Source: CBDVBE01 sp964543525
GTDB taxonomy: Bacteria > Fibrobacterota > Chitinivibrionia > Chitinivibrionales > JANQEN01
DNA length: 64,000 nt
Direction: 5' to 3'
Assembly: GCA_964543525.1 (NCBI GenBank)
Contig: CAZIYW010000004.1
Span: 43,169 to 107,168, forward strand
Shown here one piece after another: positions 16,829 to 26,313 of the stretch. Numbering within the stretch: position 1 is the first letter of the stretch; each line of letters opens with the position of its first letter. The translations under genes were made by a program, and so were the position numbers. Under the pieces are notes generated by a model that did no database searches, was not told the DNA's origin, and saw only the letters and a list, made by a program, of their open reading frames with translations.

Positions 16829-17117
16829 TCAAAATGGCCGGTCAGAATCGCCGTCAAGAAAAGTAAGCAGAATTTCTGTTCCTATTGTCAAGGGAAAATG
16901 CATACTCCCTCCATGGTTGGCATAGGGTTGCATCATGCGGAGGTAGCAGGAGGCTTTTCCTTCCCTGTGCTCATCATTTACATCAAAGTGAAGTCTAACT
17001 TTATAGCGTCCCTGACTGTCCAGTTCAGCATATTCGCCACTACCCTCAGCATCAATAAATGCGTGAAGAGGTTCTTGAAACAAACAAGAAACGTTTTTCT
17101 GGAAGATATTTCGACAT
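16829..17117 (-). pseudogene. vgrG: Internally deleted vgrG remnant
   Basis: At 17117 the minus strand has an ATG with AGGAG seven bases upstream, and it encodes MSKYLPEKRFLFVS, a close match to the start of the intact VgrG (MAKYMPEKRFSFIS). After this the homology jumps, in another frame, to about 80 residues of the gp5-like domain (LHAFIDAEGSGEYAEL ... DGDSDRP) corresponding to residues about 377-458 of the intact protein, and then stops. So about 360 codons were lost and the junction is out of frame; the rest of the gene is also gone. With the DUF4150 remnant it represents a dead second tip module in reverse orientation to the live one. Confidence 0.88.
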
Positions 17118-17207
17118 GATAATGCTCCTACGATTTAGTAGCAAGTATTATTTCAGCAGCACTCAGGTGTGTGATAGTCTGAGAATAGAATAATATGCCG
17201 AATAGTA

Positions 17208-18215
17208 TTATACACTGGTTTTCCTTTTAAATTTCACTTTTACATATTTCGGCGCCGGTTGTTCGGTAAAAATCCATGTGTTCCACCCCAGGAGTGCACA
17301 GTTCTTTTTCCCGAGCTGTAGTGTAGTCATACTTTTTGTATGGCAGCATACTTCAACATCCCATTCAAGGGGTTGATCCAGATAAAACCTAACCTGTTCA
17401 GCAATAGCTGCCATAGAAGAGCTGTTGGGCAAAAACCGAATTAACGATCGTGAATGGATTGGGCCGATGTGTATACGGAACGAGCCCATTCTGTCAAGTA
17501 CTTTTCTACCGACAACAGTGCTTTTTCCAAGTACATTGCTGGTTTTGTTGAGACGCAGTTGCTGATCCGCCGGGATTGGTGCCATCCGGGTAACGCATTG
17601 CTCGATAAGGACAGTCGGCCCATCCAGTGTATCTGCTATAATCGTCCGTAATCCTTCAGCAGTCTTTACGGGCCGAGCAGAAAGACCGGTGTACCGTACT
17701 TGGTGATGTGGTGCTGAGAATTGTTTACAGAAATTTTTACCACCCAGACCGGCCAGAAACAAGAGACGTTCCTGAAGTGTGTGATCAGGTGCTTCAAAAA
17801 GAGAGTAAAGCAGACTATATTTTCCCCAAATGTAAAAGTAGGCTTCGTATAGAACACTGTTAAAGATATCGATAAAATCACGGCTTACCGACAGGTTGTT
17901 TTCCTGCTCCTTAAATAACTCCTGGGTATAAAACATCGGCAGGGGGGAACCTGTACCGTACATCCCCAGGAAGGTAACGGTCATGAGAAAGCAAAACGAC
18001 GTATCAGTTGGTTTCTCAACAGCGGAAATTTCATTGTATTGAAAATTAAACGTCAGTTCAGGTCGTACCCGAACATTGTCAAAGAGTTCCTTGCCCTCTT
18101 TTTGTAGAGAAATCAGCCGTAATAAACGCAACGCCTGTATAAAGGAATAGCTGCTGCTGCGTTTGCAGAGTTCAGTTTCTAAATCAGTTGTTTTTCGCCG
18201 AGTCGGAGTGGCCAT
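17208..18215 (-). CDS. tssG: T6SS baseplate protein TssG
   Basis: 335 residues, the usual size of TssG/ImpH/VasB. Recognisable features are the SYSFIQALRLLRLI opening, the VRVRPELTFNF stretch, a FLGMYGTGSPLPMFYTQEL motif that is strongly conserved in TssG, the RLLFLAGLGG segment and a Q-L-G-K-K-N-C-A-L-L-G-W-N-T-W near the end. TssG forms the TssFG wedge of the baseplate with TssE and TssK. Its start overlaps the end of tssF by 37 bases. It is the last intact gene of the minus-strand T6SS operon; the vgrG remnant begins about 90 bases downstream. Confidence 0.95.
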   Translation of the reverse strand: MATPTRRKTTDLETELCKRSSSYSFIQALRLLRLISLQKEGKELFDNVRVRPELTFNFQYNEISAVEKPTDTSFCFLMTVTFLGMYGTGSPLPMFYTQELFKEQENNLSVSRDFIDIFNSVLYEAYFYIWGKYSLLYSLFEAPDHTLQERLLFLAGLGGKNFCKQFSAPHHQVRYTGLSARPVKTAEGLRTIIADTLDGPTVLIEQCVTRMAPIPADQQLRLNKTSNVLGKSTVVGRKVLDRMGSFRIHIGPIHSRSLIRFLPNSSSMAAIAEQVRFYLDQPLEWDVEVCCHTKSMTTLQLGKKNCALLGWNTWIFTEQPAPKYVKVKFKRKTSV

Positions 18216-19915
18216 TGTATTACTTCTCCCGATTGAGAATTATTCAGTTCAAATTGGGTAAATGTATTCATGGAAGCATAGAGCGCCATGAAACGGTCAA
18301 GCACTGATGCGAATACATACAGATCACCGGTACCGGCAAAGTGCTGTCCGGTGGCGGTGAGCCGGAGCTTTACCCCACGCATGAGAGCACCTCCGATTAA
18401 TCGGTTTATTGGCGTTGCAGTAAAACCGGTAATGGCGTCAATGCGTTTTCTGTTTGCTGCAACAGACTGATCACTGCGCTGATAATCGAATAGATAGAGC
18501 CGTAACAACTCACGAAGAGACTCCGTATTGGCACTGGGTAGAAAATTTAATGATACCTGCGATAGAAAGAGCCATAAACTATTGCTTTCTGTCAATGTAT
18601 CGATCTGCGGGGTCGGTGCAAGTATATTGCGGAAATCAACCAGCTCCGGGGACTGTGATGTCGCTTCATGGATATCACCTGCGCGAAGCAGCTCAGGAAG
18701 ATGATTGTTGGTACAGGTTAACTCAATAGATAATATCTCACGCTGGGGCTGCTCACCTTTATTATATGCTAAAGAAAGATACACCTGCTGGCTGTTGTCC
18801 AGGTTCGAGTGTGATCGGTGCGTCTGAAAGACACCGGTCTTTCCGGCTTCGCCATAAGAGAAACGATTAAGAGGTATATACTTACGTCGCTCAACTGTCC
18901 CCTGTCCAAAACCGATAACCGAGTCTATAGTATAAATACTGAAATGGCTTCTCTGTTTACCGGCAGGCTGTATTAACAGTTTCTCAGAACGATGATCAAC
19001 AGTTGTCGGTTCGGCTTCATGGTTGAATAAATTGACAACCGGTGTAGTGTACAGAGTAAAATGTTCAGGTTTTATTATTGCAGGAATGCTGTCAGATGTC
19101 TTAAGAATAAACTCAATGTTAAAAGCATTGCTCTCTTCCATTTGTTGTAACCGGTTCAGACCGGAGAGTTCAAGATACAGAAATTTCTGCGGGAGAATGA
19201 AATATTCCGACAGTATCCCGTACCCGCGAAATGCCTGTTCAGGTGCAGTAAAGAGTGAATTCTCAAGATCGAATCCGGGCGTGGAGAGTGAATCCGGTTT
19301 CAGAGTGAATGATGAGTCAGGCCTTTGCGGGGCAGAAATCCGGATGCACTTTAATGTCGTCTGTAGAGCCATGAACAGGTTTGTTGCCTCGGAAAAAGAC
19401 CCGCCGAGGTAAAAACGCAGATGCTCAATTGCGAGAGATGAAAGGTCAACACCATGTAACTGCAGGGATACGGTGACTGATTCTTCCGAAGTAGAAAGCT
19501 GTTTCCGGGCTACCGTCTTGACACTCATGGGATATACATCAACGGGCATACTGGTTCTGAAGAGACATCGTGTTCCTTCAACCGGTACTGATGCAATCAA
19601 GGTGCCGGTCCTGACAAGAAGGTGCTCCAGTAATGATTCCTTTGGTGTAAAGGTAACCAGCGAGGTCGATGGAATGGGACGGAGTAAATGGGGAAAAACA
19701 ACATCGGTAAGGCCATGGATGATTTCAGGAAAATCATCGTCGATTTTTTGATGAATGAGGCCGCACAGGTAGGCCGTACCTTCAAGAAGCCGCTCGACAT
19801 CAGGATCTGCAGATGTTTTTCCCAGCAACGGAGCTATAGAGGGATGTGCCCGGGCAAATTCGGCCGCACGTTCACGGAGGTTGGCCAGTTGCTGCTGATA
19901 ATATTTGTTAAACAT
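18179..19915 (-). CDS. tssF: T6SS baseplate protein TssF
   Basis: 578 residues, typical for TssF/ImpG/VasA. The N-terminus has the family hallmarks: YYQQQLANLRERAAEFA, the HPSIAPLLG motif, DPDVERLLEGTAYL and a F-P-E-I-I-H-G-L-T-D-V-V-F-P-H-L-L-R-P-I-P-S run. The C-terminal third contains ITGFTATPINRLIGG and a R-L-T-A-T-G-Q-H-F-A-G-T-G-D strand. With TssG it forms the wedge that surrounds the VgrG hub. Encoded 14 bases after tssE. Confidence 0.95.
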   Translation of the reverse strand: MFNKYYQQQLANLRERAAEFARAHPSIAPLLGKTSADPDVERLLEGTAYLCGLIHQKIDDDFPEIIHGLTDVVFPHLLRPIPSTSLVTFTPKESLLEHLLVRTGTLIASVPVEGTRCLFRTSMPVDVYPMSVKTVARKQLSTSEESVTVSLQLHGVDLSSLAIEHLRFYLGGSFSEATNLFMALQTTLKCIRISAPQRPDSSFTLKPDSLSTPGFDLENSLFTAPEQAFRGYGILSEYFILPQKFLYLELSGLNRLQQMEESNAFNIEFILKTSDSIPAIIKPEHFTLYTTPVVNLFNHEAEPTTVDHRSEKLLIQPAGKQRSHFSIYTIDSVIGFGQGTVERRKYIPLNRFSYGEAGKTGVFQTHRSHSNLDNSQQVYLSLAYNKGEQPQREILSIELTCTNNHLPELLRAGDIHEATSQSPELVDFRNILAPTPQIDTLTESNSLWLFLSQVSLNFLPSANTESLRELLRLYLFDYQRSDQSVAANRKRIDAITGFTATPINRLIGGALMRGVKLRLTATGQHFAGTGDLYVFASVLDRFMALYASMNTFTQFELNNSQSGEVIQWPLRLGEKQLI

Positions 19916-19929
19916 GAATAGCTATACTC

Positions 19930-20340
19930 CTATTCGGATGTCCGGATTTTTCCTTCGGAAGAAACCACCGCACTAAATTCGAAGTGGGTTGCTCCATCAC
20001 GCGCAAGTACCGCCTGAACAGTAAAATGCTGTTCAAGAACTCCGCTTGATCGTGGTTTTATTTTTACCGATACATTTTTTAAGCGGGGTTCATATTTTCG
20101 AATGGTGTCAGTGAGCACTTGGACCATACCCTGCGAGTTGTCATGAAAACTGGTTCCCTGCGTGAAAAAGATATCGGGCATACCATAGGCATCATCGATA
20201 AGAACTGTTCCCTGACGGGTGTTTAGCAGGCACTGAAGATGCTCCAGGATTGATTGAAACTCCTGTGCCGTATCGTCGGTAACCAGTTCCTGCTCCTGCA
20301 GTTCAAGATTTCGTATACGTTCCAATAAGCGTTGATTCAT
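19930..20340 (-). CDS. tssE: T6SS baseplate protein TssE (gp25-like)
   Basis: 136 residues with the gp25-like layout: an N-terminal LLERIRNLE helix, HLQCLLNTRQGTVLIDDAYGMPDI (the conserved region where the sheath-initiating handshake is made), an I-R-K-Y-E-P-R-L motif and VSVKIKPRS. TssE nucleates the TssBC sheath on the baseplate. Lies between tssM and tssF with short gaps, so in the same operon. Confidence 0.93.
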   Translation of the reverse strand: MNQRLLERIRNLELQEQELVTDDTAQEFQSILEHLQCLLNTRQGTVLIDDAYGMPDIFFTQGTSFHDNSQGMVQVLTDTIRKYEPRLKNVSVKIKPRSSGVLEQHFTVQAVLARDGATHFEFSAVVSSEGKIRTSE

Positions 20341-20366
20341 AAGGTAATACCACTTTGCCGTTTCTG

Positions 20367-23300
20367 TTAACGCATGGTTTCCCAGTCGATAATGAGTGTC
20401 GGCAGTTCGTCGGGAATTGCATTTAGCAACGCGATGACTTCGTTTGCCACTTTTCGGTCTATATCATACACAATACGTATCCATTGCACATTTTTTCTTT
20501 GCAAAAGCGTCTGATACTGCGGATCAAAATCATCCAGAGAAAAAGTAAAGCTGCCGTCATTGAATTGCTTAAGAAAGAGCGGGAAACCAAGCCGTCCCGA
20601 CCATGTTTTCGCAACCATAAACGATGGAAAAATAATTTTCAGTGAGACATCCCCACAATTATCCGGGCGGTACAGAAAATCGGCAGTCTGCTGATAGTTA
20701 TAGTTTTCCAGAACAGTTGCATCTTCGACACACTGGAGTCGAAGGATTGTCTGATGCGGTGTCTCCTGTGCTTCCGGATTGACGGTAAAGGGGATAGCCT
20801 GCAGTGTAACGACGTATTCGTCCCTTTTATTGTACCTGATTCCCTGATTGATAAAATTGATAAATTCGCTTGTAAAGGGCAGCGCCCCTTCAGGACCGAT
20901 CACCGGTTGTAATCCGCCATCCAGCGTTGACTGAATAAAAGGGGTAACAGCGGTATCCTGTAACAGTTTCCTGACCAGGCCGGTTTCTGGAGCGAAGAGT
21001 TGGTCGATTTGTTCGTCAGTGGAGCTTCGCCGCAGGGGAACTAGAATGTCGCGCTCCCAGAGGTGTTGCAGATCGGCGCCGGCCTGGCGGTATGCCAGGC
21101 CGCGCAGAATCGCCAGTGGACCGATGACAATATCCCAGAAAACATCATCGGCTCGAGCGCCAAAGAGCCGTTTCTTCAAGGCCATACCCGCACCGTCGGT
21201 CAGTCGGTATTCAATAGCTGCATCGCTTGCCTGGTCGAATAATCCCCGGGCAAGGTGTGAGGCGCCACCACGCCGTGTTATTGCAGTAAGTGTTTTGGTG
21301 AGAGCCTTATCAAAAGTAATCCAGTCTTTTGCGGCAGACTCGATAAGACGACTCCGTGAACTTGCTTCTACGTCGACCGTCTCTTTTGCTTTTTTTCCGA
21401 TATTTTTAAAAAAGGAAATCCCCTCTTTCGTCTTTTTCTGAATTACAGATGTAGCGCTGTCCATAGACAGTATTTCGTGGGCACGATTCTCTACCACTTT
21501 TAACATAAGTGCCTGGACCGCCCAACTCGGACGATGTTTGGTCGGCTCAAGATGCGAGAGCTCTTTCTCGATCCGGTCAAGGAATTGGGAGAACGGATCT
21601 TCTCGTTCAGCTATTGCAGTTGTCAATGCTTTATACCTGCTGAGCTCCCGGGTATGGTGAAGGCCTTCATAGAAATGTGCGGTAAACGATCGCCACTGAC
21701 GGTAAAATTGTTCGGTATACCACTGCTGAAAAATGTTACGCTGGTAGATAAATGCGTTCTTTGCGGCAGGATCTGTGATGGCGGAGTCAATATGCGCGAG
21801 AAAGGACTCAATCCGTTTCCGTGCCTCAGCAGTATAGGCGCCTTCTATGCGGATGACCGTATTCTCCTCACTAATGCGGCAGAACTTCCGTGATATCCAG
21901 CCATATTTACCGGATTCGAATTCAATACGAACCCAGGTATCGGTCACTGAATCGATGGTATATGGTATGTTGGCTTTTGCCGCATTGATAATTGCTGCTC
22001 TGGTCGACGGCGAGGCCCGGACGTTCAATTGCCGGGTTGTAATTTTTGCCACCTGTTTACTGCGACCCAATTCCGTAACATAAGGCCAGAAATTCTGTAA
22101 AGTGATATTATCGATACCATGAATAGGGTAGCGGGTACACCACTGCAGGTTAGCGCCTTTATGCTCAAGAAGTGCAGCCAGCCGCCGGTAAATCTGCTTC
22201 TCAGTCGTTGCTTTTTCCGCCTCATACTCCTTATCCTGCCACCGGAGCCAGTCGCAGTACTGCCGAGTAACAAGCTCTATTTCCGCGAGGGTGAGTGACG
22301 GTTGTATCAGGGGAATATATTCCATCGCCGCAGCGCGATAAGCCAGATATGACTGATTTGCCGGATCCGGATCACGGAGTAGCCCCAACTGAGCAGTCAG
22401 ATATCTGACTGCCTGCATCACCCGCTCCTCAGGTATCGTGCTGTCCGACTTCTGTATGGAAGAATCTACCTTGGTCTCCAATGGACGATATACCTGTTTT
22501 TCGAATGAATCAAGAAACTGCTGATACACTTGCTCTTCTACTCTGCGGCTCTGGTGAAATCCCATCCAGAAAGGTAAAAAGAGGTGGTTTTTTTCCCGGA
22601 GATAGAGGAGTTTTTCCCGGAGTTTTTCAACCGTTGCTGTCTGTCCTGAAACAGAGAGCGTTGACGGTTGTCGGAGACCCCGTAATATTTGTTGGTTACG
22701 GTGATACCCCATCCAGACAAATAGAAACAGGAATATCCATAACAGTACCCAGCTTCCAAACACGATCCATTTTGTTTTTAATTGACGAAGTGTGTATTGT
22801 ACCGTCGGCCAGTAGAGATTGCGGTCGGAAGGAAGAATCCTGCCGAAGAAATCCCGAAGGAACATACCGCCCGAGATATGCTTTGTCGCCGCCTCTCCAG
22901 CGGTTTCCTGCGGTTGAGCCATGGCCACTTTCTGCAGTGCACTGGAGAAAAATATTCCGCGGAACAGCGGTGTTTCAAGATACACACTGTCGACAAAAAG
23001 TGTTTTACAGAAGGTATGCAGTCCGGGTGCTATTTCTGCAAGACGATCCGGAAAAATCAGTATCTCAGGTTCCGGCGGACGGCCGGTGTTGAGCAGGCGG
23101 AACTGCAGATCCTTCAGGTTTTCCTGAATTGCTGCCAGTGCTTTATCGAGTAGTTGATCCGAGTAGGTTGCCTTTTCCATGTTGTTCCATCCCATCGCCT
23201 GTCCCAGATGTGTGGGCGGGAGAGCACGGAAAAATTCCGCCATACCGAATACGAGATCCAGTTTTGTAATCATGAGATAAATGGGAAATCCCGAACCAAT

Positions 23301-24017
23301 GTTTTCCATAACCTGATCGATGCGGGCTCTGATTTGCTTAGCCACTGCTATAAGTTCTTCTGACGTCCCGTTTAGCAGTGAGTCTGCAGATACTGCTGCA
23401 ACGATACCGTTAAGGGGTTCACGCTTCCGGAACTTTGCAAGAAGAGAGAGAAATTCATTCCATTCTGCAGTATCGCGATCCTGATCCAGGGGAATGGTAT
23501 ATCGTCCGGCTGTATCAAGGATAACCGCTTCATTGAAAAACCACCAGTCGCAGTTACGGGTGACTGCGAGGCCATGGGTACTGTTCATGTCGGACAGCGG
23601 GGAGGAGAGGCCCGAATTAATAATTGAAGAGGTTTTGCCGGTACCCGATTCGCCAATAATAAGGTACCAGGGCAGAACATAGAGAGGATTACCGGACTTT
23701 CGTAATTTTGAATTACGCAGACGGTTGATTGCCTCCATCCATTTCTTCTGCAATCCCTCCAGTACCGCCTGTTGTGGCCCGGGTGCTTTTTGTATCGCCT
23801 GTTTATCGGTGCGTATAACCCGCTCGACAAAAGCCTTTTCCTTCTTTCGAATGAGCAATTTTCGGATTATTGTTAAGTAACAGATTATTAACAGGATAAT
23901 AACGAGAATAACGATAGCGGGAATTTTCAGCGGTGGAATAAATATACACGCGACTATACATCCGGTAACGACCAGGAATAACAGGAGAAAAAACAGGAAT
24001 TTGAGAAACGCTTTCAC
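20367..24017 (-). CDS. tssM: T6SS membrane-complex protein TssM (IcmF) with inserted SH3-like domain
   Basis: 1216 residues. Two N-terminal TM helices (about 5-50), then a cytoplasmic GTPase-like domain with Walker A GESGTGKTS at about 123-131 and ITKLD, a third TM helix at about 415-437, and a long periplasmic part ending in the TssM C-terminal beta domain (W-S-G-R-L-G-F-P near the end). Residues about 655-717 (LNVRASPSTRAAI ... WVRIEFESGKYGWISRKF) have the pattern of a bacterial SH3 (SH3b) domain, which I do not expect in standard TssM; it would sit in the periplasm and could bind peptidoglycan. TssM links TssJ in the outer membrane to TssL in the inner membrane. Confidence 0.93.
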   Translation of the reverse strand: MKAFLKFLFFLLLFLVVTGCIVACIFIPPLKIPAIVILVIILLIICYLTIIRKLLIRKKEKAFVERVIRTDKQAIQKAPGPQQAVLEGLQKKWMEAINRLRNSKLRKSGNPLYVLPWYLIIGESGTGKTSSIINSGLSSPLSDMNSTHGLAVTRNCDWWFFNEAVILDTAGRYTIPLDQDRDTAEWNEFLSLLAKFRKREPLNGIVAAVSADSLLNGTSEELIAVAKQIRARIDQVMENIGSGFPIYLMITKLDLVFGMAEFFRALPPTHLGQAMGWNNMEKATYSDQLLDKALAAIQENLKDLQFRLLNTGRPPEPEILIFPDRLAEIAPGLHTFCKTLFVDSVYLETPLFRGIFFSSALQKVAMAQPQETAGEAATKHISGGMFLRDFFGRILPSDRNLYWPTVQYTLRQLKTKWIVFGSWVLLWIFLFLFVWMGYHRNQQILRGLRQPSTLSVSGQTATVEKLREKLLYLREKNHLFLPFWMGFHQSRRVEEQVYQQFLDSFEKQVYRPLETKVDSSIQKSDSTIPEERVMQAVRYLTAQLGLLRDPDPANQSYLAYRAAAMEYIPLIQPSLTLAEIELVTRQYCDWLRWQDKEYEAEKATTEKQIYRRLAALLEHKGANLQWCTRYPIHGIDNITLQNFWPYVTELGRSKQVAKITTRQLNVRASPSTRAAIINAAKANIPYTIDSVTDTWVRIEFESGKYGWISRKFCRISEENTVIRIEGAYTAEARKRIESFLAHIDSAITDPAAKNAFIYQRNIFQQWYTEQFYRQWRSFTAHFYEGLHHTRELSRYKALTTAIAEREDPFSQFLDRIEKELSHLEPTKHRPSWAVQALMLKVVENRAHEILSMDSATSVIQKKTKEGISFFKNIGKKAKETVDVEASSRSRLIESAAKDWITFDKALTKTLTAITRRGGASHLARGLFDQASDAAIEYRLTDGAGMALKKRLFGARADDVFWDIVIGPLAILRGLAYRQAGADLQHLWERDILVPLRRSSTDEQIDQLFAPETGLVRKLLQDTAVTPFIQSTLDGGLQPVIGPEGALPFTSEFINFINQGIRYNKRDEYVVTLQAIPFTVNPEAQETPHQTILRLQCVEDATVLENYNYQQTADFLYRPDNCGDVSLKIIFPSFMVAKTWSGRLGFPLFLKQFNDGSFTFSLDDFDPQYQTLLQRKNVQWIRIVYDIDRKVANEVIALLNAIPDELPTLIIDWETMR

Positions 24018-24041
24018 TTTTAATACATTTCCTTGAAATCG

Positions 24042-24704
24042 TTATCCGTTACCGGAAAACCACATCAGTGCAGTTGCAGTCAGTTTCAATTGAAAAATGA
24101 TATACACAAGGGCAACTATCAGCGGCGGTATACCGAGAAGTACCAGATCTCTAATCTGCCACGCTCTTCTCAACCTGCCACGGTTTGTGTCACCCATCCC
24201 GTAATACCCGCAGGGAAAGAATACTTCGGGTAATGCGGTATTTTTATCATGCAGAATAAAACGCAGGTTCTGCATGGTTATATCTCTGCGTATATTTTCT
24301 TCACTGTCCTGAAAGTATCGACCTCTGAATCCGAGACTCATACAGAGGGTATACACCTCCCGGACAGCATTTTCAGTCTGCTCCAGAGTATTGAGCCGAT
24401 TGTAAAATTCAACACCGCCGTTTGCCGTATGAAAAAAGGTGCGCTGCAGGGTATCCTGCTGCCAGAGGTGTTTATCCTGCCATTGGGAGAGCAGAATCAT
24501 TTCATCAGCCCAGACAGCAAAAGCAAACAGGGCCTGGAGCCATTGTTTGTCTGTAAAGCCAAACTGCTTTGTCCGCTCTTCAGCTCTGGTTATCATGTCC
24601 CGGTAGCGAGCCTGCATATCAGCAAAGCTGAACTGAGCATAGTCGTACTCTTTATTGACTAAGGTGAAATAGAACAGTTCGGTAAAAGCATCGAGGAGAT
24701 GCAT
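24042..24704 (-). CDS. tssL: T6SS inner-membrane protein TssL (DotU), first copy
   Basis: About 220 residues with DotU features: a helical cytoplasmic domain including FAVWADEMIL and WQQDTLQRTFFHTANGGVEFYNRLN, the LCMSLGFRGRY motif, and a single TM helix near the C-terminus (about 184-207). No peptidoglycan-binding domain follows the TM, so anchoring to the wall would fall on a partner such as the SH3-bearing TssM. A TTG at 24722 extends the frame by six codons, but the ATG at 24704 has AAGGA five bases before it and is preferred. It lies 24 bases before tssM and about 200 bases after tssK. Confidence 0.93.
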   Translation of the reverse strand: MHLLDAFTELFYFTLVNKEYDYAQFSFADMQARYRDMITRAEERTKQFGFTDKQWLQALFAFAVWADEMILLSQWQDKHLWQQDTLQRTFFHTANGGVEFYNRLNTLEQTENAVREVYTLCMSLGFRGRYFQDSEENIRRDITMQNLRFILHDKNTALPEVFFPCGYYGMGDTNRGRLRRAWQIRDLVLLGIPPLIVALVYIIFQLKLTATALMWFSGNG

Positions 24705-24722
24705 GTGAATCCTTGTTAACAA

Positions 24723-24921
24723 GTAACTAAAATTATTTTTTTAAATCCCTTCTCTGGCAGGAGAAGGGGCGGGGGGGGGGAGGAAATCCTTATTTTTTTT
24801 TCGACCTCACCCCAAGGCAAAGCGTGAGCTTACGCTCTGCCTCCCCTCTCCTATCAGAGAGGGGAATATTTTTATAATTCATTCCCTACAAGTCCCTCTA
24901 TGGGGGATTTATGGGGTTATG
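24723..24921. repeat. Intergenic region with hairpins and a G10 tract between tssK and tssL
   Basis: The gap holds a run of ten G at 24771-24780, a hairpin with arms 24815-24825 and 24832-24842, and an exact 8-bp hairpin cccctctc (24843-24850) / gagagggg (24857-24864). CCTCACCCC and CCCTCTCC motifs of this kind are typical of dispersed intergenic repeats. It is the only sizeable gap in the T6SS operon. Confidence 0.6.
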
Positions 24922-26313
24922 TTACGACCGCATTATAATCATTTCAATTCTCAAATCAGCCGGTGCTCTGTCCCAGTAAAGACAGATGCTTCGGCTCCGC
25001 TGTATTTCAAACCACTGCTCATGGTTATTTTCCAGTCTGAAACAAAACGAGTCTGCTCGACGGGGAATACCGGGTGGCGGTACTTCCATATACTGCACCG
25101 GAAGTCCCGGTAAAGCCCGTGCAATGAGTTGTACCACCGTCTCACGGCTCGAAATTTTTATAATGTCACGCATGGCGGTAAACACCCGTTCACGATTTTC
25201 CGCTGTGCGGAGAATAAGATAATAACTGGTTGCATTTTCAAAAGCTTCCAGCGGTATTGTCACACTGAAACCACCATCGTCATCACGTTCCAGTACAAGG
25301 GTATTTTCCGGACCGGTTATCAAAAGGCGCAGGAGCATGTTTATCAGCTCCGATGCTTTATTAAAACAGCGGGCAGGATCAAGATGGTCATAATCAGGAA
25401 GCATGCGTGTACCATCGGGCAGGTCGGCGAGACAACCAAAGCGGTCGGTAAAGGAGCTGAGTTCACCGATTATCTGCCTGAGAAGGCTGAACAGGGTGAA
25501 TGGATGACACACCGGCGCTGATAAGTAGTGATACAGCAGCGGAACGTATCGGTTGAGTGTCATCAAACTGAGCATATAGATAAAATAAGCAGGGTCGTTC
25601 TGTGCCCGCATGGAATCACGCGGTACTTTGAACTGTTCAAGCTGCCTGCACGTTGCCAGCATCTGATCCGCTATGCCCCGTATATACTGAAGAAGCACCG
25701 GTGAGCCTGAAAGGTTGAGTGATGGCGGTGCGTATTCCGTGTAACGGATGAATCGTTCACCGGTATATTCGAGTTTCACTATAGGGAGCAGAGAGTAATC
25801 ACCAAGATTTTCCCTTTCCTGCTCGAGAAAAAGCTTTACAACATAATTGAGTCGCTGCACTTCACCGATTTCCCCGGTATCATGAAAATCGGGACATGCA
25901 GGATCATCCTGCGCAAGGACAAATCGCATCCCCGCCTCATTGAGTCGCTCCGGTGTGCGTTCCCGGCTGACATTGACACTCTTCTCAAGGGTGCGCCTGA
26001 GCCCGACATACACTATGAACGGTTTGTTCGGTTCGGTAGCCTCAGGATTGAGGTTACGTGAGAGGAGCACCGCATTGTCAGGTACCGAGATCCAGGTACC
26101 GTCAGGAAACAGGAATTCTCCTTCAGAAAAGGTGACCACATTGTTCATCAAGGCCTGTTCATCAAAGGTAATACTGCTTGCACCCCAGAACCAGGGACAA
26201 CTGTAAAGCAGTGCGGGGCCGTTTAGTGATGCCGTATAGAGATCATGCTGTTGAAAATGCTGCGGCTGTAAAAACAGTCCCTCATGCCAGAAGAGCGGTT
26301 TTTTTGGTTTCAT
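24922..26313 (-). CDS. tssK: T6SS baseplate-membrane connector TssK, first copy
   Basis: 463 residues with the TssK opening LFWHEGLFLQPQHFQQHD, the conserved YVGLRR and P-I-V-K-L-E-Y regions, a Y-V-P-L-L-Y-H-Y-L motif in the middle and a LPGLPVQYMEVPPPGIPRRADSFCF ending. TssK trimers join the TssFG wedges to the TssLM complex. The start overlaps the tssJ stop by four bases. A second, clearly different TssK is encoded at 33922-35271. Confidence 0.95.
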   Translation of the reverse strand: MKPKKPLFWHEGLFLQPQHFQQHDLYTASLNGPALLYSCPWFWGASSITFDEQALMNNVVTFSEGEFLFPDGTWISVPDNAVLLSRNLNPEATEPNKPFIVYVGLRRTLEKSVNVSRERTPERLNEAGMRFVLAQDDPACPDFHDTGEIGEVQRLNYVVKLFLEQERENLGDYSLLPIVKLEYTGERFIRYTEYAPPSLNLSGSPVLLQYIRGIADQMLATCRQLEQFKVPRDSMRAQNDPAYFIYMLSLMTLNRYVPLLYHYLSAPVCHPFTLFSLLRQIIGELSSFTDRFGCLADLPDGTRMLPDYDHLDPARCFNKASELINMLLRLLITGPENTLVLERDDDGGFSVTIPLEAFENATSYYLILRTAENRERVFTAMRDIIKISSRETVVQLIARALPGLPVQYMEVPPPGIPRRADSFCFRLENNHEQWFEIQRSRSICLYWDRAPADLRIEMIIMRS

